Below are positions 33,001-37,375 of a stretch of DNA of 37,375 nt, piece by piece. A program made the position numbers and the translations under genes. The notes beneath the pieces are model-generated. The model searched no databases, was not told the DNA's origin, and saw only the letters and a program-made list of their open reading frames with translations. The DNA is taken from assembly GCA_045546735.1 (NCBI GenBank), contig JAZQDJ010000137.1:1-37375 (forward strand), given 5' to 3'. This DNA comes from SVFI01 sp045546735. GTDB lineage: Bacteria > Bacillota > Clostridia > Lachnospirales > Lachnospiraceae. Every line of letters begins with the position of its first letter. The stretch's first letter is position 1.

Positions 33001-35543
33001 AATCTGATCAGTTAGACTTCACCCTCATCTCCCGCGGCGACACCTCGCAGAGAACCCCGTGGCTTGGCGGAAGCTTATCTGAAGCAACCAACACCATTCA
33101 GCTTCTGCAGGGATCTGCATACAAAGGAGAAGCTCCGCAGCTTGTGACAGTCGGAGATACAACATTATTAGTTTATAACACAGAAAACTTAGAGCAGAGC
33201 GTTGCAAACGGAAGTAAGCTTGCTTACTCTATTTATGAAAACGGTGTATTCTCAGAGCCGACATATATTTCTGCATCAAATGCAGGACAGTACGGTTTTG
33301 ACGTCTACGAAGCAGGTGATGAAGCATATGTCATCTGGCAGGAGTCAAAGACAGAATTATCTGATAATGTAACGCTTCAGGAAATGGCTGACTCTATCGA
33401 ACTGAAAGCAGCAAAATTCAGCGAAGAAACACAGAGCTTTACAATGCTCGGAACATTGACAGACAACAGTGTATATGAGTCAAATCCTCAGATTTGTGCT
33501 GCAGACGGACAGGTTTATGCAACATGGACCGAAAACAGTGACGGAGATATCTTTGGCATCAACGGAACAAATTCTGTGAAAAAAGCGACCTTTAATGGAA
33601 ACAGCTGGGCAACAGAATCCATTGCAACCGGTCTCGGACAGATGGGATCTATGGATGCAGGTATGATTTCAGGAGCACCTTACGTAGCTTATGCAGCCGG
33701 CGGAAGTACATCGGTAACAGGACTTGCAGGAGGACAGAGTATGTCCGTTGGAGCAGCTCAGAATCTTCAGTTCGGTTATGTAGGCGGAGAAGAAGCACTT
33801 GTATGGTATGCAGACAATGCAGTGAAGTATACAAAGGACGGAGCTGCCACAGCTACATTATTTGCAGATGAATCGCTTGCGGCGCAGGGATATGAGTATG
33901 TCAGTGATGCATCCGGTAACAGCAGTATTATTTATTCGACAAACCGTGAAGGAAAAGCCCAGGTTTACATGGCAGATTACGATGCGAAAAATAATGTATG
34001 GGGCAATATTCAGGCAATCACCAATCAGGATGATTATCTGGAGGATGCAGCCGGTGTATATGCGGACGGACAGCTTGTTCTTGTATTTAATCAGACAGAA
34101 GCAACAGTAACAGAAGACAGCATTGAAACAAGTACAGACCTTTGTTGCATGAAAGTCGGAAAGAATGTAGCAATCAGTATCGAAGATATTACATATGACC
34201 AGGCACAAGTAATGCCGGGCGGAGATGTAAATCTGAATGTAAACATTGCAAATACAGGTCTTGCGACAGCGGATGACATTACAATCAGCGTTACGAATGA
34301 AGCAGGAAAAGAAGTTGTAAATACGAAGGCAGAAAAGATTATCAGAGCCGGAGGAAGCGAAGTAGAGAATGTTCTTTTGAAACTTCCGTATACACTTGCA
34401 GCCGGTGAGTATACAGTAAAAGCGACCTGTGGAAACAGCAGCGATGAAAAAACATTGGTACTCGGACTTGCAGATTTGGCAGTCAGTGCAAAGACATATG
34501 TAGAACACGGTAATTACGAAGTGGAAGCAACGGTTGAAAATCTCGGTATTGATCCGGCCGGCGGAAAGATTGTATTTATCAATAATGAAAATGGCAGTGT
34601 TCTTTCAGAAGTTCCGTTTGATGCACTTGATTACAGTGAAACAGTTAGCGAAAGCTATCTGATCGGCGATGATCTTTATGATGGATCAAAAGCGCTTTCT
34701 ATAACAGCTAAGGTTGTGACAGATGCAGAGCAGGTAACGACCGAAAATGATGAAGGACATGTATATATTCCGAAGTGTATTGACAGAGAATCCTGCCGAG
34801 TAGTATTTGATTATGCAAACAGTGCCTATGCAAAAGTGAAAAAGTATGTGGCGAAGGGTGAAACCGTTGAGTTCCCTGCAGATCCGAATGTCAAAGGATA
34901 TAAATTCCTCGGATGGTACAAAGGTAAGAATCAGGTAACAAAGACAACACCGATTACGGGTGACATGACCCTCACCGCCAAGTACGAAAAACTTCCGGTA
35001 ATTACAACGCCGACAACGCCGCCAAAACCGGCTGTTCCGAAGAAGAACACGAAGGCAAGCATCGGCGGAATTACTTACAAGGTAACAAAATCCGCATCGA
35101 AGAACGGAACGGTAGAAGTTTATAAAGTAACTTCGAAGAAGTCAAAGGTAACCATTCCGAAGACCGTGAAGATTAAGGGTTATACCTTCAAAGTAACAAG
35201 CATCGGAAAGAATGCATTCAAGAACAACAAGAAAGCTAAGACAGTTGTGATTGGCAATAATGTTAAGACCATCGGTAACAATGCGTTCTACGGTGCGAAG
35301 AAGCTGACAACCGTGACGATCGGAAGCGGTGTAACTTCGATTGGATCAAAGGCATTCTATAACTGTAAGAAACTTAAGACCATTAAGATTAATTCGACAA
35401 AACTTAAGAAAGTCGGAAAGAATGCACTTAAAGGTATCCACAAGAAAGCCGTGATTAAAGTGCCGAAGAAGAAACTGAAAGCATACAAGAAACTGTTCAG
35501 GAAGAAAGGACAAAAGTCCACGGTTAAGATGAAAAAGAAATAA
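21066..35543 (+). CDS. Giant secreted multidomain surface protein (4825 aa)
   Basis: About 4825 aa, one uninterrupted frame. Signal peptide (about 1-35, ending FA-TEAE), an acidic stretch (36-95) and an FN3-like domain (about 97-190). A repeat array (about 195-1990) holds nine H/F-x3-LSG boxes at residues 313, 506, 724, 915, 1138, 1324, 1563, 1752 and 1941. FN3 domains begin near 1998, 2092, 2298, 2498, 2696 and 2893, alternating with Ig-like DNVAV domains. Then come a PKD domain (about 2988-3075, with MGNGDVVYG), a carboxypeptidase-regulatory-like domain, a Gly/Ser stretch (about 3222-3245), a long unassigned region, a possible beta-propeller (about 3990-4370), CARDB-like domains (from about 4375), an InlB-B repeat (about 4574-4645, with GYKFLGWY) and a very basic LRR_5 end (about 4663-4825). 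There is no LPXTG. I infer a cell-surface adhesin or glycan-binding fibre; nothing enzymatic is visible. The RBS is weak. Confidence 0.9.
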   Translation: MRGKERGFRLIAVFLAFVMLVEMAGVHLGTLVFATEAENATSIVSDNTTEVSVETDMEAETQVEGNLPQEQQEPDVQVQEEISVETEEPVAEQAEIEKATIELSCTDFSSWGGVKLAWTAEDVSGLSLFHVYKDGAYIGARKISSSATYSFTDYNVVQNGSYTYQVFGIDSEGAQVQRSETLLVDVVDDWYVSSHTTLTEDKVVKNLTINGTGLALNGHKLTVLGDVTLNGSSSSYTAYLTVGDGILECSNFYEKGYSYTDMTGLNGYVHVKGDYISTSTYSYSPTFTGGCLEIEGNFSNVESVKSFYANGTHRVVLSGEEKQTISFNENNHRFGILEIKNTSEEGFYFEGPVYATEFITNGCNVDINVRNGVTGWTLNEDEIINGDLILVGDTLDLNGHKLTVNGNLLHASGNINVNGGTLDVKGDYTIQYQTNTAGEDIVMGSGGLLKMINANDHVIVGGTFLMSSLHDHSQYLTNGVLEVKGDVIQTLGNGVSNVCFRTTNNFKLLLSGNGLQTVTCSEIRIANLEITNSSKDGVIFGSEEEPTNYNNNRIVVTGLLNDNGNKSKGYVCLYETSSLANNTFNGNVWIRDYLNYNYEGKTSPWIIEGNLYQNGGYYYRGDVTVKGNYYLSSGAYLKGNTLKVEGDSTLNGYFDYMEGGTFWCDGDVTTTSGFDMEHPDDYVYIGGDYTSSEYSNYYDCFTGTMEVKGDFIHTAGTYQPEKDHTVILSGTEKQTVQFASESSAFNKLILLNSSADGIYAEGGLRAANITWNNCKVTGGSDGTYGYKLTKDTTLQGDFCLSAGEMDLNGYELTITGNLIHAGGTLNINGGKLVVKKDYRLQTETKAEDDSVTYSAGNGNLVMINENDRVVVYGDFVMGSRTASEGNLTAGILEVKGNVEQITYINAKNFVTTDDFKLLLSGTSKQLITFANSVEDGSRIANLEIKNTSEEGVVFGENKVVVTGLLNDNGNKTSGYVIVTETTHFPNNTFGGSVWIRKSNNSYDEIKMSPWIIGGDLYQTETYYFEDNVIVKGDYTITGGNAYLQGNSMSVSGNTIIGLNGEANVRLSGGRFVCQGDVDAAQYVTAYSDSGFVMQYDSDYVYVGGDFSVTGQTGYKNGVLEIKGDFTQKGYYFYASDKHTTILSGDSMQTVSYESGSSTFNNLILQNYSEEGIYAPNGLKAVNIIWNGCNVTDDTSVDKGYKLTEDKEIDGDFYLSTGEMDLNGYTLTVSGNFIQSGGTMNLNGGKLIVKEDYRLQTETEAEDGTKSYGASKGDLRMNDKSDYVLVSGDFVVQTTAGDASDMTAGVLEVKGNVTGTSGLMATGDHKLLLSGDDSQTVYLATTNTSGMRFANIEITNASEEGVTFGEDSATHSSAKKVLVSGHLNDNGHATKGWVIPTSTTSFEKNTFHGNMYISTSVTLKDPWIVEGDVVQIVYLYLENDFTIRGNYTLFRYYTELRGHTMVVEGNTTLGGDDYSAYIKIQEGSFKCYRDVNILPTDNTGNYYYYYYANYFEMKYENDYVYIGGNFNVRSSAGANTYLAGTLEIKGDFTQTVTYSNNFIAQGTHRVLLSGDTKQTVTFSTPDCRCNILELQNTSEDGVVFNNGNIPAITFIPNNTKVTINGKGVVGWTLQEDTVIQDDLYLVGGELNLNGYNLEIAGNLYVGSGNVFINGGTLNVKGDLRYQSLKFNTYGSITGYTSSYGTLTMTNSADYVKVEGNFAIQSSALQTSSLYAGTLELLGNISDSATYYKTEGTHLTLLSGTNAQTIAGTPTVANLKVTNASETGVTGSIKVTNSLEDINQKLVATVTVSSLDLFAGNGFAGSVTLTEECILDRDFYINGTLTTTKNFDVSGNTISVGSYYLNNGISKINGGQLLVNKNMYIQNEGALEMTNPKDYVCVSDSFSIYSTADHSELLTDGVLEIRGAFSQQNRYSDKNDFTPSGNHTTILSGKKGTGNSKYIQSVRFSQPNANKFNHLILKRSLDKYAFSHSLDQICNDYILDVTDDEAPSKVKGVKVTSSTSTKVTLKWNASTDNEEVAGYDIYRGTTKVGTTSLTTFVDKGLSPNNTYIYKIYAFDEMRNISEASDAVSAVTPADSVAPTVPAALKVKTKTGTAVTIAWNASYDDMGVTGYKVFKDGVQVAVLGNVTSYRDEDVVLDQLYSYQVQAFDAQGNISELCEPIKGSIEMPKILSYTPVVNATVGGEKAQLYVYYKDVGNAVGNKVKFEYQREDENGDKVWEQIGGLLYGQQKMDTERLYSTCTWNLAGVKNGECKMRVTLYDADENTDMREFSYYVDTEGPEATDEIKISSTNGVVNMSWSKSDSADCVAYKVYRSNTEDGTYSLLYTTEANSYQDRAVVCGNTYYYKISGVDNFEQEGPQSDAASIEVTIDEERPQVTSISVDGRRINKEAQIAVRAEDNVAVATVSLEYQNPTTEKWIKVSADEDAPAGLAMFAFDTTKLADGNYKLRAIATDTSGNASVGVVEVGGQEIALEPFYATTTIDNTGVEKIVVNEVTAYPTYVTLKWDKVSDEDFGRFAVEQLQGSEYVEVQNAKTTLGAHVQGLQPEKEYTFRVVGYDDLGNRGEPSDKIVISTIADNQAPTVMSFYPAEKYFTNKIPLTLAVEDNVAVEALKLEYSSDYIKWTELTTIQAFTEAKRYVFNYTFDVSNVPEGKVYIRAYAYDTVGNVSSIQGVPIENSFVIDRTAPAKVTGMKAEGMNGYNAIRWNKPTETDIAGFRIYRAEELVGNYTLLAETELTTSYYDTTAKRDVAYSYKVQAVDYAGNVSAFSAEMVAQCREDDEAPVIHTVLPKHMEKVGGEVEIKAAVTDNVAVKEVSFEYKAVDSKEDIWTEIGIVTEFEDYPSVKWNIKKLENKNYQVRIIATDINNNISDAYLVTYTVDTAAPFAPILTGEPIGFGAKLSWNQNEEDDFSHYEIYRKLGSDTEYTLVAEVKDSVYEDYKLESGRKYMYKLRVYDDAGNYAESNMCEVVPSDEDKEAPVAVTSETYSVRVGSEVMLDASASYDNVAIAEYKWDMGNGDVVYGAKAKYCYKEVGTYYAELTVTDTSGNTDSMVMTIYVRSRLSAKVLFKVVNQKDGLDYSLNNAYLYIESEYGESNYYMTDEFGEAEVVLPAGNYTVDAYRQGFLPKSYDLTVANGAEIKKVLALTEGELVTGELTATQLTLEELEELGVDLQDPNNWYTYTYTMTYKEPGSPEVKKQSVNLKPGETVCVSGGGSSGGSSSSGQGDCYVGLTDVEGKKIVTIYEVISTLKQMYDVRLQVTNHAEQGFGFDIVNSTAKLNLPTGISLLRTSTPQNIINSLDTLAAQETKDTHWYIKADGPGTYPLSVDFNGTLLPFNAPVNTTISAKNPINVTPYINNTFTDDGFIYGDSKTYIIQVQNKEKRRIQGAIVTLEVGGKKCQTITNSRGSAYLEVGVDDQRTFNLTIEHEDYLVHQDSAYKLMFGNTDRVYLYREGESKEGEDYEEMVSSPYEDGYDIPIHSVVLDGKRIHDRWRPAYLNRAADVTHGLDIVFSEKIEKYELFIDGDVVNTYTGTVTQAQLNDPTSPLRTKLAEGEVDSFKIHIDFSVYQLLREGNLRLVAYKGDIQEEYQLYAEVDYLLFDSVIMNYNNETVDLMQGGYSIYSYYGASPLTITCNVLEETKSTVASYELLQSGDPIAVSQSGVFNVHVSDFTADETIYIKAIDKNDDVVGTQQIYLNIWDDLVFKSDGDMYVKFYTEGKVIDGEKYRVPVKTWQKLGADEVDIEFDLSEIEIPLQIKHSNPVGNKEIFEITASAKTPDALPITITMSLNGEFECEREVLEFQRTLTGADVSIEAGVEGEYAVSGVLAGIPVMLHVGLGGSGEVEVPKAEITPELKLKLLEDPRLILAVEGEVYPAIGATLEGVGLDAMEASIGIYGQLSQEWHHVFKPEHIFEKTVTTSNIGLRLKLLVFTMEVPFYENGKETYNPKVQIDQPMEAAEKVFREKLDGESDQLDFTLISRGDTSQRTPWLGGSLSEATNTIQLLQGSAYKGEAPQLVTVGDTTLLVYNTENLEQSVANGSKLAYSIYENGVFSEPTYISASNAGQYGFDVYEAGDEAYVIWQESKTELSDNVTLQEMADSIELKAAKFSEETQSFTMLGTLTDNSVYESNPQICAADGQVYATWTENSDGDIFGINGTNSVKKATFNGNSWATESIATGLGQMGSMDAGMISGAPYVAYAAGGSTSVTGLAGGQSMSVGAAQNLQFGYVGGEEALVWYADNAVKYTKDGAATATLFADESLAAQGYEYVSDASGNSSIIYSTNREGKAQVYMADYDAKNNVWGNIQAITNQDDYLEDAAGVYADGQLVLVFNQTEATVTEDSIETSTDLCCMKVGKNVAISIEDITYDQAQVMPGGDVNLNVNIANTGLATADDITISVTNEAGKEVVNTKAEKIIRAGGSEVENVLLKLPYTLAAGEYTVKATCGNSSDEKTLVLGLADLAVSAKTYVEHGNYEVEATVENLGIDPAGGKIVFINNENGSVLSEVPFDALDYSETVSESYLIGDDLYDGSKALSITAKVVTDAEQVTTENDEGHVYIPKCIDRESCRVVFDYANSAYAKVKKYVAKGETVEFPADPNVKGYKFLGWYKGKNQVTKTTPITGDMTLTAKYEKLPVITTPTTPPKPAVPKKNTKASIGGITYKVTKSASKNGTVEVYKVTSKKSKVTIPKTVKIKGYTFKVTSIGKNAFKNNKKAKTVVIGNNVKTIGNNAFYGAKKLTTVTIGSGVTSIGSKAFYNCKKLKTIKINSTKLKKVGKNALKGIHKKAVIKVPKKKLKAYKKLFRKKGQKSTVKMKKK
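21650..27040 (+). repeat. In-frame super-repeat array in the giant protein
   Basis: About 1800 codons made of half-repeats of roughly 190 and 220 aa in alternation, hence about four super-repeats of 410-425 aa (the last about 380 and degenerate). Recurrent elements: DLNGYxLTV (four copies), LNDNGNK (three copies plus one degenerate), PWIIEGDLYQ-like (three), DYVYxGGDF, GxLEVKGDF and HTTxLSGxxKQTV. The pattern of short beta strands ending in G-D or N-G suggests a beta-solenoid or chained beta-sandwiches. DNA copies are diverged, not identical. Confidence 0.8.
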
Positions 35544-35551
35544 CATTTTCT

Positions 35552-35582
35552 CCCCGCGTCTGTTGCAGACGCGGGGTTTTTA
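35552..35582 (+). terminator. Terminator of the first giant gene
   Basis: CCCCGCGTCT (35552-35561) pairs perfectly with AGACGCGGGG (35567-35576) over a 5-nt loop and is followed by five T. The two giant genes are thus transcribed separately. Confidence 0.92.
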
Positions 35583-35618
35583 TGCATATTGACCAAGGGA
35601 TAATGTTTCTTTTGGAAG

Positions 35619-35676
35619 TTTCGTCAATGGCGCAGTTTGTATGAAAGATTTATACTAGAAATAGTGGGGTTTTTAT
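35619..35676 (+). promoter_or_regulatory. Upstream element of the second giant gene (copy B)
   Basis: TTTCGTCAATGGCG (35619-35632), a 16-bp gap with unrelated sequence, TTTATACT (35649-35656) and AAATAGTGGGGTTTT, as in copy A. Here no terminator hairpin overlaps the box, which shows that the box is conserved for its own sake and not as part of a terminator. Confidence 0.6.
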
Positions 35677-35707
35677 CACGAAGAAAAAGAAAGAGAGAAT
35701 GTTGAAA

Positions 35708-37375
35708 ATGAATGGAAGGAAAACGGGATTCAGAGCAATTGCATGGTTATTGTCATTTGTAATGATATTGGAAATGTCATTGGGAAATGTCAGTCTGTCA
35801 GCATTTGCAACGGAAACAAAAAATGAAACAGCGAATGTTGTTTCGGAAAATGCAGTGGAGGTTTCTGTAGATACAGAGACGAAAGCACAGGCAGAAGATG
35901 TTTTGCCGGAGGAAGTACCTACCGTGCAAGCACCGGAGGAAGAAGTGACGCCGGAGAAGGTCATAGAAGAAGCAACGATTAATTTAAGTTGCACTGACTT
36001 TTCTTCTGCAGGAGTAGCATTGGCATGGACGTTGGAAGATGTCAGCGGATTATCTTCTTTTGCTGTGTACAGGGACGGTGCGGAAATCGCAACAGTGGCT
36101 GTGACAGAGGAGTTGTCCTATGCTTACACAGATAAGGATGTGGAAGCAAATGCTACCTATACATATCAGGTATATGGTGTAGATGCACAAGGCGTACAGA
36201 ATGAGCGAAGCGAATCTGTACTTGTGGAGATAGTGGATAACTGGACGGTTGGCTCAGACTATACATTGACGAGTGATAAGATTGTAAAGAATCTTACAGT
36301 GACCGGCGGAACGCTGAACTTAGGCTCTTATGAATTGATTGTAACGGGCGACGTGAAAATGTCGGACGGTATTATCAATATCAACAAGGGTTATTTGGAG
36401 TGTGAGAATTTCAGTTCCGGCAATTATGGACGCATCTATATGAATGATGCTAACAGCTATATGTGTGTTAAAAATAACTTTACAGTAACATCAGGAAATA
36501 ATTACCAGCTCACAGCAGGTGTTCTTGAGATTGGCGGCAATGTTACCTTAAGTACGATGTATGATGGTGTATTTTGTGCAGGAGGAACACACAAAACAGT
36601 ATTGAACGGCGCTGAAAAGCAGACACTTGCTTTTAATACAAAAGACATTTGTTTTAATATTCTCGAATTAGAAAATACAAGTGAAGATGGTATTTATTGT
36701 GATGGGGCAATTTATGCCAGAGATTTTATCTCCAATGGTTGTAATGTGGATATCGGTGTGGAAAACGGTACACACGGATGGGTTCTGGAAGAGGATCAGA
36801 CGTTTGAAGGAGATTTGATTCTTATCGGAAACACATTAGATTTAAACGGATACACTTTAACTGTAACAGGAGATTTGGTTCATATTTGCGGTAATGTGTA
36901 TTTAAACGGTGGTACATTGGATATCGCCGGAGATTATTATTGTGAGTATAAGAAAAATACAGACGGAACAGATGTGTTTAAACGCGGCGGCGGATATTTA
37001 AAAATGGTCAACGAAAAAGATCATATGATTGTGCGTGGTAATTTCCGCACAGGTTCTATTTTTAACCATACAAATTATCTGACAAACGGTGTTCTGGAAG
37101 TCAAAGGTGACGTGATTCAGAAGACTTATTATACAGTAAATAACTTTGTGACAACCGGCAATTTCAAACTTTTGCTGAGTGGCGATGGAGCACAAAAAGT
37201 GTCGTTTGACAGTACAGGTTCAGACAGATCTCGTATTGCCAACCTTGAAATCGCGAACGAAAGTGAAGAAGGCGTAACGTTCGGAAGCAATCATGCAACG
37301 GTAACGGGACTTGTAACAGACCATGGAAATAAGACAAACGGATACATCATTCTGACGGGAAGTTCCAAACTGACA
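35708..37375 (+). CDS. Second giant repeat surface protein, N-terminal part (open at window end)
   Basis: The first 556 codons; the frame is open at 37375. The ATG at 35708 is chosen because it aligns with the start of the first giant protein (M-x-G-x-x-x-G-F-R); an in-frame ATG at 35699 is possible, and the RBS is weak in both cases. Signal peptide (about 1-35, ending AFA-TE), an acidic stretch, an FN3-like domain beginning near TINLSCTDFSS (compare TIELSCTDFSS in the first protein), then the same repeat type: HKTVLNGAEKQT at residue 295 and FKLLLSGDGAQ at 486, spaced 191 aa as in the paralogue. A tandem duplicate with separate transcription and presumably a similar surface role. The rest of its domains are not in the window. 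Confidence 0.9.
   Translation, partial: MNGRKTGFRAIAWLLSFVMILEMSLGNVSLSAFATETKNETANVVSENAVEVSVDTETKAQAEDVLPEEVPTVQAPEEEVTPEKVIEEATINLSCTDFSSAGVALAWTLEDVSGLSSFAVYRDGAEIATVAVTEELSYAYTDKDVEANATYTYQVYGVDAQGVQNERSESVLVEIVDNWTVGSDYTLTSDKIVKNLTVTGGTLNLGSYELIVTGDVKMSDGIININKGYLECENFSSGNYGRIYMNDANSYMCVKNNFTVTSGNNYQLTAGVLEIGGNVTLSTMYDGVFCAGGTHKTVLNGAEKQTLAFNTKDICFNILELENTSEDGIYCDGAIYARDFISNGCNVDIGVENGTHGWVLEEDQTFEGDLILIGNTLDLNGYTLTVTGDLVHICGNVYLNGGTLDIAGDYYCEYKKNTDGTDVFKRGGGYLKMVNEKDHMIVRGNFRTGSIFNHTNYLTNGVLEVKGDVIQKTYYTVNNFVTTGNFKLLLSGDGAQKVSFDSTGSDRSRIANLEIANESEEGVTFGSNHATVTGLVTDHGNKTNGYIILTGSSKLT

Noticed and set aside
33858..34508. Antisense ORF of 216 aa within the giant gene
   Set aside because: Shadow of the giant frame; no RBS, and the composition is that of complemented Asp/Glu/Thr-rich coding sequence.
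21066..37375. LPXTG or other sortase signal in the giant proteins
   Set aside because: No LPXTG with a following hydrophobic segment and basic tail is present in the complete protein; the end of the second one is outside the window.
1..37375. Prophage, defence island or conjugative element
   Set aside because: No integrase, structural, replication or transfer genes; apart from the rtcB-prfH pair the content is housekeeping and secreted or surface proteins.

Overview
The window looks like chromosome of a low-to-mid GC, Gram-positive gut-type Clostridia, most likely Lachnospiraceae. The signs are AGGAGG-type ribosome binding sites, many canonical TTGACA/TATAAT promoters, U-tailed hairpin terminators between genes, a T-box on proS, a UPF0371/DUF1846 protein, Lys-rich Ig-like secreted proteins and a Cthe_2159-like lipoprotein. 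I cannot name the species. No tRNA, rRNA, IS element, prophage or CRISPR array was seen.

Layout. (1) 1-424: non-coding, with the terminator of a gene to the left and an unexplained hairpin-rich stretch. (2) 425-2392 (minus): rtcB-prfH, the RNA ligase plus release-factor-like pair known from ribosome rescue and 16S rRNA repair. It is preceded by a promoter, a 22-codon threonine-rich leader ORF with a strong RBS, and an attenuator-like set of hairpins. (3) 2452-5737: an unknown membrane protein, then the uracil permease uraA, converging on upp, so uracil uptake and salvage share one bidirectional terminator. (4) 5724-10570: an AraC-type regulator divergent from a 1282-aa secreted GH16 beta-glucanase with two Lys-rich Ig-like domains and five CBM4/9-like modules. 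(5) 10601-14930: a GAF-GGDEF protein, a convergent beta-helix lipoprotein (Cthe_2159/DUF4353 type) and a UPF0371/DUF1846 protein. (6) 14967-19142: a likely operon with a 36-aa Cys-rich microprotein, two unknown membrane proteins, a D-Ala-D-Ala carboxypeptidase and an MFS transporter. (7) 19147-20992: proS under a proline-specific T-box. (8) 20966-37375: a 4825-aa giant secreted protein followed in tandem by the first 556 codons of a paralogue that runs off the window.

The giant pair is the most striking content. Each protein has a signal peptide, an acidic stretch and one FN3-like domain, then a repeat array. In the complete protein the array contains nine recurring H/F-x3-LSG boxes at alternating distances near 190 and 220 residues, giving about four super-repeats of roughly 410 aa. 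After it come at least six more FN3 domains, a PKD domain, a possible beta-propeller, CARDB-like domains, an InlB-B repeat and a very basic LRR_5 end. Both genes share an upstream element: the same 14-bp box, a fixed 16-bp gap, a TATACT -10 and a common early transcribed stretch. This points to duplication of the gene with its promoter and to common control.

The second notable point is the rtcB-prfH leader. A Thr-rich mini-ORF overlapping one arm of a long hairpin, followed by a U-tailed hairpin just before the rtcB RBS, has the layout of ribosome-mediated attenuation. I infer that ribosome damage or stalling could itself switch on the repair operon.
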